Source of the DNA: Agromyces soli
Lineage (GTDB): Bacteria; Actinomycetota; Actinomycetes; Actinomycetales; Microbacteriaceae
Length of the DNA stretch: 64,000 bases
NCBI RefSeq assembly: GCF_022811605.1
Contig: NZ_CP094533.1
Span: forward strand, 2,852,001-2,916,000
Direction: 5' to 3'
Shown here: piece after piece, positions 7,454-22,385 of the stretch
Numbering within the stretch: position 1 is the first letter of the stretch
Layout of the letters: each line of letters opens with the position of its first letter
The notes under the pieces: model-generated
The model's database searches: none
What the model saw: only the letters and a program-made list of their open reading frames with translations
What the model was told of the DNA's origin: nothing
Made by a program: the position numbers and the translations under genes

Positions 7454-8905
7454 ATGACAACCGCAACGACCAAGGCGCCCAAGCAGGTCGCGATCAACGA
7501 CATCGGATCTGCTGACGATTTCCTCGCCGCGGTCGAGAAGACGCTCAAGTTCTTCAACGACGGCGACCTCATCGAGGGCACTGTCGTCAAGATCGACCGC
7601 GACGAGGTCCTCCTCGACGTCGGGTACAAGACCGAGGGTGTCATCCCCTCGCGTGAACTTTCCATCAAGCACGACGTCGACCCCAGCGAGGTCGTCGAGG
7701 TCGGCGACACCGTCGAGGCCCTCGTTCTCCAGAAGGAGGACAAGGAAGGCCGCCTGATCCTGTCGAAGAAGCGTGCGCAGTACGAGCGCGCGTGGGGCGA
7801 CGTGGAGAAGATCAAGGAGTCCGACGGCGTGGTGACCGGTTCGGTCATCGAGGTCGTCAAGGGCGGCCTGATCGTCGACATCGGCCTCCGCGGCTTCCTC
7901 CCGGCGTCGCTCATCGAGCTCCGCCGCGTGCGCGACCTCACCCCGTACCTCGGCCAGGAGCTCGAGGCGAAGATCCTCGAGCTCGACAAGAACCGCAACA
8001 ACGTGGTCCTGTCGCGCCGGGCGCTGCTCGAGCAGACCCAGTCGGAGTCGCGCTCGACCTTCCTCGCCAACCTGCACCCGGGCCAGATTCGCAAGGGTGT
8101 CATCTCGTCGATCGTCAACTTCGGTGCGTTCGTCGACCTGGGCGGCGTGGACGGCCTCGTGCACGTCTCCGAGCTCTCGTGGAAGCACATCGAGCACGCC
8201 AGCGAGGTCGTCGAGGTCGGCCAGGAGGTCACCGTCGAGGTGCTCTCCGTCGAGCTCGACCGCGAGCGCGTCTCGCTCTCGCTCAAGGCGACGCAGGAAG
8301 ACCCCTGGCAGGTCTTCGCCCGCACGCACGCGATCGGTCAGGTCGCACCGGGCAAGGTCACGAAGCTGGTTCCGTTCGGTGCGTTCGTCCGCGTCGCCGA
8401 CGGCATCGAGGGCCTCGTGCACATCTCGGAGCTGTCGGGCAAGCACGTCGAGCTGGCCGAGCAGGTCGTCTCGGTGGGCGAAGAGGTCTTCGTCAAGGTC
8501 ATCGACATCGACCTCGAGCGTCGCCGCATCTCGCTCTCGCTGAAGCAGGCGAACGAGGGCGTCGACCCCGAGGGCACCGAGTTCGACCCGGCGCTCTACG
8601 GCATGCTCACCGAGTACGACGAGCAGGGCAACTACAAGTTCCCGGAGGGCTTCGACCCCGAGACGAACGAGTGGAAGGAAGGCTTCGAGGCCCAGCGCGA
8701 GAAGTGGGAGCAGGACTACGCTGCCGCCCAGGCTCGCTGGGAGGCGCACAAGAAGCAGGTTGCTGCTTCGCTCGCCGCTCAGGCCGCCGACGACTCGTTC
8801 TCGGCCGGTGGCGCGTCCTACTCGAGCGAGACCGCCGGCGCGGGCACCCTCGCCGACGACGCTTCGCTCGCGGCGCTCCGCGAGAAGCTCTCGAGCAACA
8901 ACTGA
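7454..8905 (+). CDS. rpsA: 30S ribosomal protein S1
   Basis: A 483-residue S1 protein, which binds mRNA on the 30S subunit. Four S1 (OB-fold) repeats can be followed: GDLIEGTVVKIDRDEVLLDV, GVVTGSVIEVVKGGLIVDIG, GVISSIVNFGAFVDLGGVDG and GKVTKLVPFGAFVRVADGIE; the last two are the most similar to each other, with the pattern HVSELSWKHIEHASEVVEVG / HISELSGKHVELAEQVVSVG. The C-terminal tail after about residue 380 is acidic and then Ala/Ser-rich. ATG 7454 is preferred to the in-frame TTG 7430 because MTTATTKAP is the family N-terminus. An approximately 100-base leader precedes it. A strong terminator follows. Confidence 0.96.
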   Translation: MTTATTKAPKQVAINDIGSADDFLAAVEKTLKFFNDGDLIEGTVVKIDRDEVLLDVGYKTEGVIPSRELSIKHDVDPSEVVEVGDTVEALVLQKEDKEGRLILSKKRAQYERAWGDVEKIKESDGVVTGSVIEVVKGGLIVDIGLRGFLPASLIELRRVRDLTPYLGQELEAKILELDKNRNNVVLSRRALLEQTQSESRSTFLANLHPGQIRKGVISSIVNFGAFVDLGGVDGLVHVSELSWKHIEHASEVVEVGQEVTVEVLSVELDRERVSLSLKATQEDPWQVFARTHAIGQVAPGKVTKLVPFGAFVRVADGIEGLVHISELSGKHVELAEQVVSVGEEVFVKVIDIDLERRRISLSLKQANEGVDPEGTEFDPALYGMLTEYDEQGNYKFPEGFDPETNEWKEGFEAQREKWEQDYAAAQARWEAHKKQVAASLAAQAADDSFSAGGASYSSETAGAGTLADDASLAALREKLSSNN

Positions 8906-8922
8906 TCGCTCCTGCGATCACC

Positions 8923-8954
8923 GGAAGGCCGGCTCCCTCGGGAGTCGGCCTTCC
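8923..8954 (+). terminator. Terminator after rpsA
   Basis: GGAAGGCCGGCTCC (8923-8936) pairs with GGAGTCGGCCTTCC (8941-8954), 14 bp with one G-T pair and a 4-base loop, followed by GCCGTTT. Also serves the convergent DUF4126 gene. Confidence 0.78.
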
Positions 8955-9005
8955 GCCGTTTCCGGGCCGGTCGTGGTTCGGGCCGGGCCGGTTCCCGGGT
9001 CCGGT

Positions 9006-9611
9006 TCAGACGGATGCGTCGGGCGCCGCCGCCGTGCGTCGACGACGCCGACGACGGACGAGCCAGACCGTCGCGGCGACCGCGGCGGCGATCGCCAGCA
9101 GCACGAGGATCGGCGCCAGCACGGCCGCGACGACGATGAGCACGCTGCCGGCATCCTCGGCCGTGCTCGCGATCGGCGCGGCGAGGCCTGCGGTCGCCGC
9201 ATTCAGCATCGGGCGGGCGCCGGCCTTCAGCAGATGCACGAGCAGCGCGAGCGCGACGCCCACGGCGATCGGCACCCACTGCTGCGAGGCGAAAAAGGTC
9301 TCGGGGTCGGTGACGGCGACGGTGGTCGCGCCGAGGCCCGACCCGAAGGCGATCCCGCCCGCGGTCGGGCGCACGACCGTCTGCACGACGTCGTTGACGG
9401 TGTCCAGCCCCGGCACCTTGTCGGCCAGGAACTCCACGACGAGCAGCACCGCGAGGACGAGCAGCACCCACTCGTTCGCCAGCCAGGACCAGGCGGGCGG
9501 GAGCTCGACGAGGCCCGTGAACCGGTCGAGGGCGCCGAGGAGCACGAGCGGGATCCACGCGTTGAGGCCGGCCGCGAGCGCCAGCCCCGTCGCCGTCAGC
9601 AGTTCCAGCAT
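9006..9611 (-). CDS. DUF4126-family membrane protein
   Basis: A 201-residue integral membrane protein. Hydrophobic segments can be seen at LLTATGLALAAGLNAWIPLV, WVLLVLAVLLVVEFLADKVP, WVPIAVGVALALLVHLLKAG and VLIVVAAVLAPILVLLAIAA, followed by a very basic tail (RRRRRRR) that should be cytoplasmic. The family signature GLNAWIPLVLLG and DKVPGLDTVNDVVQTVVRP identify DUF4126; function is unknown. ATG 9611 is chosen over an upstream in-frame start because GGAAGGAG sits five bases before it. It is a single-gene unit between rpsA (convergent) and coaE (divergent). Confidence 0.82.
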   Translation of the reverse strand: MLELLTATGLALAAGLNAWIPLVLLGALDRFTGLVELPPAWSWLANEWVLLVLAVLLVVEFLADKVPGLDTVNDVVQTVVRPTAGGIAFGSGLGATTVAVTDPETFFASQQWVPIAVGVALALLVHLLKAGARPMLNAATAGLAAPIASTAEDAGSVLIVVAAVLAPILVLLAIAAAVAATVWLVRRRRRRRTAAAPDASV

Positions 9612-9646
9612 GCGGGCTCCTTCCGCCGGCACGAGTCTCGCACGGC

Positions 9647-9652
9647 TAGAGT
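9647..9652 (+). promoter_or_regulatory. -10 element of coaE (leaderless)
   Basis: TAGAGT ends six bases before the GTG at 9659. Confidence 0.5.
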
Positions 9653-9658
9653 GGGGCT

Positions 9659-10270
9659 GTGTACCTGATCGGCCTCACCGGCGGCATCGCATCCGGAAAG
9701 TCCACCGTCGCCCGGCGTCTCTACGAGCACGGCGCCGTGCATCTCGACGCCGACCAGCTCGCGCGGAAGGTCGTCGAGCCCGGCACTCCGGCGCTCGCGG
9801 CGATCGCCGAGACGTTCGGCCCCGAGGTGCTCCGCACCGACGGCTCGCTCGACCGGGAGCGCCTCGGCGGCATCGTCTTCGGCGACGACGCCGCGCGGGC
9901 GAAGCTCAACGCCATCGTGCACCCCGCGGTGCGCGAGCTCTCCGGCCGCCTCATCGCCAAGGCCGAGGCCGAGAACCCCGACGCCGTGGTCGTCTACGAC
10001 GTGCCGCTGCTCGTCGAGGCGAACGTCGATCACCCCTTCGACCTCGTCGTCGTCACCGACGCGCCGAAGCGCACGCAGGTGAAGCGACTCGTCGAGCAGC
10101 GCGGCCTCGATCCGCTCCAGGCCGAGGCGCGCGTCGACGCGCAGATCGACCGCGAGGCTCGGCTGAAGGTCGCCGACGTCGTGATCGACACGGACGGCTC
10201 GCTCGGCCACACCATGAGCCAGGCCGACGCGCTCTGGTCGCGGGTCGCCTCGGAGCTCGCGGCGCGCTGA
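9659..10270 (+). CDS. coaE: Dephospho-CoA kinase
   Basis: A 203-residue P-loop kinase that phosphorylates the 3'-hydroxyl of dephospho-CoA, the last step of coenzyme A synthesis. The Walker A motif is GLTGGIASGKST right at the N-terminus; further family motifs are HLDADQLARKVVEPG, the NAIVHPAVR segment and VYDVPLLVEAN. No actinobacterial C-terminal extension (as in the longer mycobacterial enzyme) is present, so this is the minimal form. GTG 9659 is the only start compatible with the complete P-loop and lies six bases after a -10. It precedes uvrB, as in many actinobacteria. Confidence 0.95.
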   Translation: MYLIGLTGGIASGKSTVARRLYEHGAVHLDADQLARKVVEPGTPALAAIAETFGPEVLRTDGSLDRERLGGIVFGDDAARAKLNAIVHPAVRELSGRLIAKAEAENPDAVVVYDVPLLVEANVDHPFDLVVVTDAPKRTQVKRLVEQRGLDPLQAEARVDAQIDREARLKVADVVIDTDGSLGHTMSQADALWSRVASELAAR

Positions 10271-10329
10271 CCGGGTTCGCCCTGCGCGAAGGGATGCCTC
10301 GAGCCGGCCGTCGTGTCGGTGGCCGAACC

Positions 10330-10335
10330 TAGACT
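10330..10335 (+). promoter_or_regulatory. -10 element of uvrB (leaderless)
   Basis: TAGACT ends seven bases before the ATG at 10343. Confidence 0.55.
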
Positions 10336-10342
10336 TGACGGC

Positions 10343-12409
<2,067 letters not shown>

Positions 12410-12490
12410 GCGCACGGTCCACCCGTCGTGATTCGAACGTGTGTTCGCCCACAGCGCAGCCGTCGGGGGAGGAGTGTCGGTGGTCGTCCC

Positions 12491-12496
12491 TAGACT
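12491..12496 (+). promoter_or_regulatory. -10 element of uvrA (leaderless)
   Basis: TAGACT ends six bases before the GTG at 12503. A second TAGGGT-like hexamer overlaps the start codon and is too close to be used for this start. Confidence 0.52.
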
Positions 12497-12502
12497 CGTA
12501 GG

Positions 12503-15409
<2,907 letters not shown>

Positions 15410-15412
15410 GCG

Positions 15413-17368
15413 ATGGCCGGCACCGTCCCGTACCGGCCGAAGGCCGGGGAGATCCCGACCTCGCCGGGCGTGTACCGCTTCCGCGATGCGGAGCGGCGCG
15501 TGCTCTACGTCGGCAAGGCCAAGAACCTCCGAGCCCGGCTGTCGAACTACTTCGCGCCGCTGCACACCCTGCACGAGCGCACCCGGCGCATGGTGACGAC
15601 GGCGGCCTCGGTCGAGTGGACCGTGGTCCGCAGCGACGTCGAGGCGCTGCAGCTCGAGATCACCTGGATCAACGAGTGGAAGCCGCCGTTCAACGTGCGC
15701 TTCAAGGACGACAAGTCCTACCCGTACCTCGTGGTGACGCTCGGCGACGAGGCGCCGCGGGCCATGGTCTCGCGCAAGCGCGGCATCCCCGGTGCCAGGT
15801 ACTTCGGCCCGTACCCCAAGGTCTGGGCCGTGAGCGAGACGCTCGAGATCCTCACGAAGCTGTTCCCGATCCGCACCTGCAAGGACAGCGACTACCGCCG
15901 AGCCATGGCGAGCGGCAAGCCCTGCTTCGCCGGGCAGATCGGCCGCTGCTTCGGGCCCTGCTCGGGCAAGGTCACGATCGAGGAGCACCGGCAGAACGTC
16001 GACCGCTTCGTCGCGTTCATGCAGAACCAGGACACGGCGATCCTCGGCGACCTCGAGCGGGAGATGCGCGAGGCCGCGGCCGCGCAGGACTACGAGACGG
16101 CCGCGCGTCGCCGCGATCAGCTGCAGGCGGCTCGGGAGTTCTTCGAGAAGAGCGCGATGGTGCTCGGCGAGAAGGTCGACCTCGACGTCTTCGGCATCGA
16201 TCACGACGAGCTGCAGGCGGCCGTGCAGATGTTCGCGGTGCGCGGCGGACGCGTGCGCGGTGTGCGCTCGTGGACCGTCGACAAGGAGCTCGACGTGCCG
16301 CTCGGCGAGCTCGTCGACGTCGTGCTCCAGAACGCCTACGCCGACGACCTCCGCCCGCCGGGCGAGGTCGTGGTGCCGGTGCTGCCCGACGACGCCGAGG
16401 CGGTCGAGGCGTGGCTCGCCGAACACGCCGGCCGCAAGGTGCGCCTGCGTGCCGCGCAGCGCGGCGACAAGGCCGCGCTGCTCGCGACGGCCGAGCAGAA
16501 CGCCAAGCAGAACCTCATGCTCTACAAGACGCGTCGCAGCGCCGACTTCACGACGCGCTCGCGGGCGCTGGAGGACATCCAGGAGGCGCTGGGCATGGCG
16601 GATGCCCCGCTCCGCATCGAGTGCTACGACGTCTCGCACCTGAGCGGCACGAACATCGTCGCCTCGATGGTCGTGTTCGAAGACGGCCTGCCGCGCAAGG
16701 ACCAGTACCGGCGCTTCACGATCCCGAGCTCGACCGACGACACCGACTCGATCCACCAGGTGCTCACCCGCCGCCTCGCCTACCTGCGCGACACGGGGGA
16801 GCCGACGGCGGATGCCGCAGACGATTCGTCCGTCGCTGCCGGCACCGATGTCGAGGTCGCGGCCGACCCGACGGACGCCGACGCCGTGGTCGAGCCGGCG
16901 CGGCGCAAGAAGTTCGCCTACCCGCCGAATCTGCTCGTCGTCGACGGCGGGCAGCCGCAGGTGGCCGCCGCCGAGCGGGCGCTGCGCGAGTCGGGCGTGG
17001 AGGGCATCTACCTCTGCGGCATCGCGAAGCGCCTGGAAGAGATCTGGACCCCCGAGTCCGACTTCCCGGTGATCCTGCCCCGCAACAGCGACGCGCTCTT
17101 CCTGTTCCAGCGCATCCGCGACGAGGCGCACCGTTTCGCGATCACGCACCAGCGCCAGCGCCGCAAGCGCGACATCGGCACGGTGCTCGCCGAGATCCCG
17201 GGGCTCGGGCCCGCCCGGGTGAAGGAGCTGCTGCGGCACTTCGGCTCGGTGGCGCGCCTGAAGGGCGCGGCGCCGAGCGAGATCGCCGAGGTGAAGGGCA
17301 TCGGACCGGTCCTCGCCGAGACGGTGCACAGCCATCTGCAGACCGTGCGCGCCCCCGCGCCCCGGTAG
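15413..17368 (+). CDS. uvrC: Excinuclease ABC subunit C
   Basis: A 651-residue dual nuclease that cuts the damaged strand on both sides. In order: the GIY-YIG domain ([20 protein letters not shown], about residues 16-95); a UVR motif that contacts UvrB ([19 protein letters not shown], about 224); an RNase H-like endonuclease domain with [11 protein letters not shown] and [10 protein letters not shown]; and C-terminal helix-hairpin-helices ([27 protein letters not shown]). An acidic, Ala/Asp-rich insertion of about 35 residues (roughly 461-495) interrupts the endonuclease domain. The ATG lies three bases after the uvrA stop. The TAG stop is also the start of the -10 TAGGCT in front of rapZ. 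Confidence 0.95.
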   Translation: MAGTVPYRPKAGEIPTSPGVYRFRDAERRVLYVGKAKNLRARLSNYFAPLHTLHERTRRMVTTAASVEWTVVRSDVEALQLEITWINEWKPPFNVRFKDDKSYPYLVVTLGDEAPRAMVSRKRGIPGARYFGPYPKVWAVSETLEILTKLFPIRTCKDSDYRRAMASGKPCFAGQIGRCFGPCSGKVTIEEHRQNVDRFVAFMQNQDTAILGDLEREMREAAAAQDYETAARRRDQLQAAREFFEKSAMVLGEKVDLDVFGIDHDELQAAVQMFAVRGGRVRGVRSWTVDKELDVPLGELVDVVLQNAYADDLRPPGEVVVPVLPDDAEAVEAWLAEHAGRKVRLRAAQRGDKAALLATAEQNAKQNLMLYKTRRSADFTTRSRALEDIQEALGMADAPLRIECYDVSHLSGTNIVASMVVFEDGLPRKDQYRRFTIPSSTDDTDSIHQVLTRRLAYLRDTGEPTADAADDSSVAAGTDVEVAADPTDADAVVEPARRKKFAYPPNLLVVDGGQPQVAAAERALRESGVEGIYLCGIAKRLEEIWTPESDFPVILPRNSDALFLFQRIRDEAHRFAITHQRQRRKRDIGTVLAEIPGLGPARVKELLRHFGSVARLKGAAPSEIAEVKGIGPVLAETVHSHLQTVRAPAPR

Positions 17369-17371
17369 GCT
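17366..17371 (+). promoter_or_regulatory. -10 element upstream of rapZ, overlapping the uvrC stop
   Basis: TAGGCT begins with the uvrC stop codon TAG. The start codon is 32 bases further on, so this transcript would have a short leader containing GAAGGGGG. Confidence 0.45.
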
Positions 17372-17403
17372 GGAGCTTCAGAAACGAAGGGGGCGGCCGG
17401 CTG

Positions 17404-18279
17404 ATGGCAGACGAGACGGAGCACCAGGAGATGCTCATCGTCACCGGGATGAGCGGAGCCGGTCGATCCACCGCCGCGAACGCCCTCGAAGACCTCGGCT
17501 GGTACGTCGTCGACAACCTCCCGCCGCAGATGCTCCGGCCGCTGGTCGAGCTCGTCGAGCGGGCCGGCAACTCGCTTCCCCGCATCGCCGCGGTCGTGGA
17601 CATCCGCGGCCGCGACTTCTTCTCGGAGCTGCAGGAGATCATCCAGGCGCTCCGGACGGGCGTGAACGTGCGGGTGATGTTCCTCGACGCCACCGACGCC
17701 GCGCTCGTCCGACGCTTCGAGGCCGTCCGCCGCCCGCACCCGCTGCAGGGCGACGGCACGCTGCTCGACGGCATCGGCGCGGAGCGGGCGAGGGTCGCGG
17801 CGATCCGGGAGTCGAGCGACTTCGTCGTCGACACTTCCGACCTGAACATCCACCAGCTCGCGACGCTCGTCACCGACACCTTCGCGGAGGCCGACCGGGC
17901 GGGGCTCCGGGTCACGGTGCTGAGCTTCGGCTTCAAGTACGGCATCCCGACCGACGCCGACCACGTGGCCGACGCCCGCTTCCTGCCGAACCCGTTCTGG
18001 GAGCCCGAGCTGCGGGCGCTCACGGGGGAGGACGAGCGGGTGTCGGGGTATGTGCTCGGCCAGCCGGGGGCGATGGAGTTCATCGACGCCTATGCGGCGG
18101 CGCTCGCGCCCGTCATGGCGGGGTATCAGCGCGAGAACAAGCGACACGCGACGGTCGCGATCGGCTGCACCGGCGGCAAGCACCGCTCGGTCGCGATCGT
18201 GCGGGAGATCGCCGGGCGGCTCGGGCAATTGCCAGGGGTCGCCGTCAGTATCAAAGACCGCGACCTCGGGCGAGAATGA
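17404..18279 (+). CDS. rapZ: RapZ-family nucleotide-binding protein (YvcJ-like)
   Basis: A 291-residue P-loop protein. The Walker A-like motif is [18 protein letters not shown] and the Walker B region is [12 protein letters not shown]. The C-terminal domain carries [20 protein letters not shown] and the signature [18 protein letters not shown]. In E. coli RapZ is the adaptor that senses glucosamine-6-phosphate and directs RNase E to GlmZ; in Gram-positive bacteria YvcJ binds and hydrolyses GTP and its target is not settled. It sits between uvrC and whiA; the yvcK gene that usually separates rapZ from whiA is not here. Stop TGA at 18277-18279. Confidence 0.93.
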   Translation: MADETEHQEMLIVTGMSGAGRSTAANALEDLGWYVVDNLPPQMLRPLVELVERAGNSLPRIAAVVDIRGRDFFSELQEIIQALRTGVNVRVMFLDATDAALVRRFEAVRRPHPLQGDGTLLDGIGAERARVAAIRESSDFVVDTSDLNIHQLATLVTDTFAEADRAGLRVTVLSFGFKYGIPTDADHVADARFLPNPFWEPELRALTGEDERVSGYVLGQPGAMEFIDAYAAALAPVMAGYQRENKRHATVAIGCTGGKHRSVAIVREIAGRLGQLPGVAVSIKDRDLGRE

Positions 18280-18321
18280 TCCTCGGGGGAGCGGCGGCAA
18301 CAACGGAAGATTGGGAACCAC

Positions 18322-19302
18322 GTGGCATTGACGGCTGATGTGAAGGAAGAGCTGGCTCGCGTCGACGTCGCGAAGACAAGCGTCAGGGCCGCTGAGCTCG
18401 CCACGATCCTGCGCTTCGCGGGCGGGCTGCACATCATCTCGGGTCGCATCGCGATCGAGGCGGAGCTCGACTCGCCGACGCTCGTGCGCCGGGTCACCCG
18501 CGACCTCGCCGAGCTCTACGGCGTGCGCCCCGACGTCTCGGTCTCGGCGGCCGGGGGCGTGCGTCGCGGCAACCAGTACCTCGTCCGCGTGCTCGAGGGC
18601 GGTGAAACGCTCGCCAGGCAGACGGGGCTCCTCGACGCCCGGCGCCGGCCGGTGCGCGGCCTGCCGAACCGGCTCACCACGGGCTCGCGCGACGAGGTCG
18701 CGGCGGTCTGGCGCGGGGCGTTCCTCGCGAGCGGGAGCCTCACCGATCCCGGCCGCTCCGCGGCCCTCGAGATCACCTGCCCGGGCAACGAGACCGCGAT
18801 GGCGCTCGTGGGCGCGGCCGGACGCCTCGGCATCGCCGCGAAGGCCCGCGAGGTGCGCGGCGTGCACCGGGTCGTGGTCCGCGACGGCGAGGCGATCAGC
18901 GCCATGCTCCAGGTGATGGGTGCGAGCGGCACCGTGCGCAACTGGGAGGAGCTCCGCCAGCGGCGCGAGGTGCGCGCCACCGCCAACCGGCTCGTGAACT
19001 TCGACGACGCGAACCTCCGCCGCTCCGCGCAGGCCGCGGTCGCTGCGTGCGCACGCGTCGAACGCGCGATGGAGCTGCTCGGCGAGGACATCCCCGACCA
19101 CCTGAAGTACGCGGGCGAGCTGCGCCTGGCGCACCGCGACGCGAGCCTCGACGAGCTCGGCCACCACGCCGATCCGCCGATGACGAAGGACGCGGTCGCC
19201 GGCCGCATCCGGCGCCTCCTGGCGATGGCCGACAAGCGCGCGGCCGACCTCGGCGTGCCCGGCACCGAGGCGAGCCTGCCCGCCGACCTCGACGAGGTGT
19301 GA
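18322..19302 (+). CDS. whiA: WhiA-type DNA-binding regulator
   Basis: A 326-residue protein of the WhiA family, with an N-terminal degenerate LAGLIDADG homing-endonuclease fold and a C-terminal helix-turn-helix. The start [16 protein letters not shown] is canonical. Central [17 protein letters not shown] and [20 protein letters not shown] belong to the endonuclease-like part; [20 protein letters not shown] precedes the DNA-binding domain, where [20 protein letters not shown] forms the recognition region. In Streptomyces WhiA co-activates sporulation-septation genes with WhiB; in non-sporulating relatives it influences division and chromosome segregation. GTG start after GGGGGAGCGGCGG; it lies 42 bases after rapZ, likely the same transcript. 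Confidence 0.95.
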   Translation: MALTADVKEELARVDVAKTSVRAAELATILRFAGGLHIISGRIAIEAELDSPTLVRRVTRDLAELYGVRPDVSVSAAGGVRRGNQYLVRVLEGGETLARQTGLLDARRRPVRGLPNRLTTGSRDEVAAVWRGAFLASGSLTDPGRSAALEITCPGNETAMALVGAAGRLGIAAKAREVRGVHRVVVRDGEAISAMLQVMGASGTVRNWEELRQRREVRATANRLVNFDDANLRRSAQAAVAACARVERAMELLGEDIPDHLKYAGELRLAHRDASLDELGHHADPPMTKDAVAGRIRRLLAMADKRAADLGVPGTEASLPADLDEV

Positions 19303-19306
19303 CGTC

Positions 19307-19330
19307 AAGGCCCGGCCCCGGCCGGGCCTT
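19307..19330 (+). terminator. Terminator after whiA
   Basis: Perfect 10-bp stem AAGGCCCGGC (19307-19316) and GCCGGGCCTT (19321-19330) with loop CCCG, five bases after the whiA stop. Confidence 0.75.
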
Positions 19331-19336
19331 CGGGCA

Positions 19337-19342
19337 TAGACT
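19337..19342 (+). promoter_or_regulatory. -10 element of sodA
   Basis: TAGACT directly after the whiA terminator; start of transcription near 19349, giving a leader of about 57 bases with the strong ribosome-binding site AAGGAG (19395-19400). Confidence 0.5.
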
Positions 19343-19405
19343 CGGAAAGGCCGCGGTTGGACCAGGCAGAGGCCCGGACGACCCGGCATCTGACAAGGAG
19401 AAGCA

Positions 19406-20032
19406 ATGGCTGACTACACCCTCCCCGATCTTCCGTACGACTACGCGGCGCTCGAGCCGGCGATCAGCGGTCGCATCATGGAGCTGCACCACTCGAAGCA
19501 CCACCAGGCGTACGTGACGGGCGCGAACACGGCGCTCGCGCAGCTCGCCGAGGCGCGCGAGACGGACAACCTCGCCAACGTGAACAAGCTCGAGAAGGAC
19601 CTCGCGTTCAACCTCGGCGGTCACGTCAACCACTCGATCTTCTGGACGAACCTCTCGCCCGAGGGCGGCGACAAGCCGAGCGGCGAGCTCGCCGCCGCGA
19701 TCGACGACCACTTCGGCTCCTTCGACGGATTCCAGAAGCACTTCACCGCCACGGCACTCGGCGTCCAGGGCTCCGGCTGGGCCGTCCTCGCGTGGGACTC
19801 GATCGGGCAGCGCCTGATCATCGTGCAGTTCTTCGACCAGCAGGCGAACTTCCCGGCCGGCATCGTGCCGCTGCTCATGCTCGACGTCTGGGAGCACGCC
19901 TACTACCTCGACTACCAGAACGTGCGCGCCGACTACGTCAAGGCGTTCTGGACCATCGTGGACTGGGCGAACGTGCAGAAGCGCTGGCAGGCGGCCACCG
20001 AGAAGACCGCGGGCCTGCTGCTACTGTCGTAG
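19406..20032 (+). CDS. sodA: Superoxide dismutase, Fe/Mn family
   Basis: A 208-residue cytoplasmic superoxide dismutase that converts superoxide to hydrogen peroxide and oxygen. The four metal ligands are visible: His in [13 protein letters not shown], His in [10 protein letters not shown], and Asp and His in [17 protein letters not shown]. The metal-selectivity segment is [12 protein letters not shown]; Mn or Fe cannot be decided from sequence alone. The start follows AAGGAG by five bases. The gene has its own promoter and is closed by a strong hairpin, so it is monocistronic. Confidence 0.95.
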   Translation: MADYTLPDLPYDYAALEPAISGRIMELHHSKHHQAYVTGANTALAQLAEARETDNLANVNKLEKDLAFNLGGHVNHSIFWTNLSPEGGDKPSGELAAAIDDHFGSFDGFQKHFTATALGVQGSGWAVLAWDSIGQRLIIVQFFDQQANFPAGIVPLLMLDVWEHAYYLDYQNVRADYVKAFWTIVDWANVQKRWQAATEKTAGLLLLS

Positions 20033-21136
<1,104 letters not shown>

Positions 21137-21170
21137 TCCGGCCGACCGCCGGCGACCGAAACGGAGCACA

Positions 21171-22385
21171 GTGACTCTGCGAACCATCGATTCCCTCGGT
21201 GAGCTCGCCGGCAAGCGCGTCGTCGTCCGATGCGATCTCAACGTCCCCCTGGACGGCGAGACGATCACGGACGACGGCCGCGTGCGGGCCTCGCTGCCGA
21301 CGCTGAACGCCCTGCTCGCGCAGGGCGCCCGCGTCGTCGTGATCTCCCACCTGGGCCGGCCGAAGGGCGAGCCCGAGGCGAAGTACAGTCTCGGGCCCGT
21401 CGCGGCCCGCCTGGGCGAGCTCCTCGACGCCCCGGTCGGCTTCGCCGCCGACACGGTCGGCGAGGACGCCAAGGCCAAGGTCGCCGCCCTCGGCGACGGC
21501 GAGGTGCTCGTGCTCGAGAACCTCCGCTTCAACCCGGGGGAGACGGCGAAGGACGACGCGGAGCGCCGCGCCTTCGCGGAGCAGCTCGCGGTCTTCGCCG
21601 ACGTCGTCGTCTCCGACGGCTTCGGCGTCGTGCACCGCAAGCAGGCGAGCGTCTACGAGCTCGAGCAGCTGCGGCCGAGCGCCGCCGGTCTCCTGATCGC
21701 CGCGGAGCTCGAGGTGCTCGACCGGCTCACCGAGACGCCCGAGCGCCCGTACACGGTCGTGCTCGGCGGCTCCAAGGTGTCCGACAAGCTCGGCGTGATC
21801 GCGCACCTGCTGCCGCGGGTCGACACGCTGCTCGTCGGCGGAGGAATGCTGTTCACGTTCCTCGCCGCCCAGGGGCACAAGGTCGCCTCGAGCCTGCTCG
21901 AGGCCGACCAGCTCGACACGGTCCGCGACTACCTCGCCGAGGCGGCCGAGCGCGGCGTCGAGCTCGTGCTGCCGAGCGACGTCGTGGTGGCGGCCTCCTT
22001 CTCGGCCGACGCCGAGCACGTGGTGACCCCGGCGGACGCCATCGAGCAGACGCCGTTCGGCGCCGCGGGGCTCGGCCTCGACATCGGCCCCGAGACGGCG
22101 GCCGATTTCGCAGCCCGCATCCGCGACTCGAAGACGGTCTTCTGGAACGGTCCGATGGGCGTGTTCGAACTGGCGCCCTTCGCCGCCGGCACCCGTGCCG
22201 TGGCCGAGGCGCTCACCGAGGTCGACGGCCTGAGCGTCGTCGGCGGCGGCGACTCGGCCGCCGCGGTCAGGCAGCTGGGCTTCGACGACGCCCAGTTCGG
22301 TCACATCTCCACGGGCGGGGGCGCGAGCCTCGAGTTCCTGGAAGGCAAGCAACTCCCCGGACTGGAGGTCCTCGGATGGCAGTGA
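21171..22385 (+). CDS. pgk: Phosphoglycerate kinase
   Basis: A 404-residue kinase that transfers phosphate from 1,3-bisphosphoglycerate to ADP. N-terminal substrate-binding motifs are VVVRCDLNVPLDG and VVISHLGRPKG; LENLRFNPGE and VLGGSKVSDKLGVI link the two lobes; the C-terminal nucleotide site is near VFWNGPMGVFE and VVGGGDSAAA. The GTG start lies 34 bases after gap, preceded by ACGGAG. Its last 10 bases overlap the tpiA start, indicating translational coupling. Confidence 0.96.
   Translation: MTLRTIDSLGELAGKRVVVRCDLNVPLDGETITDDGRVRASLPTLNALLAQGARVVVISHLGRPKGEPEAKYSLGPVAARLGELLDAPVGFAADTVGEDAKAKVAALGDGEVLVLENLRFNPGETAKDDAERRAFAEQLAVFADVVVSDGFGVVHRKQASVYELEQLRPSAAGLLIAAELEVLDRLTETPERPYTVVLGGSKVSDKLGVIAHLLPRVDTLLVGGGMLFTFLAAQGHKVASSLLEADQLDTVRDYLAEAAERGVELVLPSDVVVAASFSADAEHVVTPADAIEQTPFGAAGLGLDIGPETAADFAARIRDSKTVFWNGPMGVFELAPFAAGTRAVAEALTEVDGLSVVGGGDSAAAVRQLGFDDAQFGHISTGGGASLEFLEGKQLPGLEVLGWQ

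Noticed and set aside
17404-18279. RapZ acting with the local RNase E gene on a GlmZ-like sRNA
   Set aside because: The genes are 38 kb apart and no GlmZ-like RNA is seen; that pathway is enterobacterial and cannot be transferred by homology alone.
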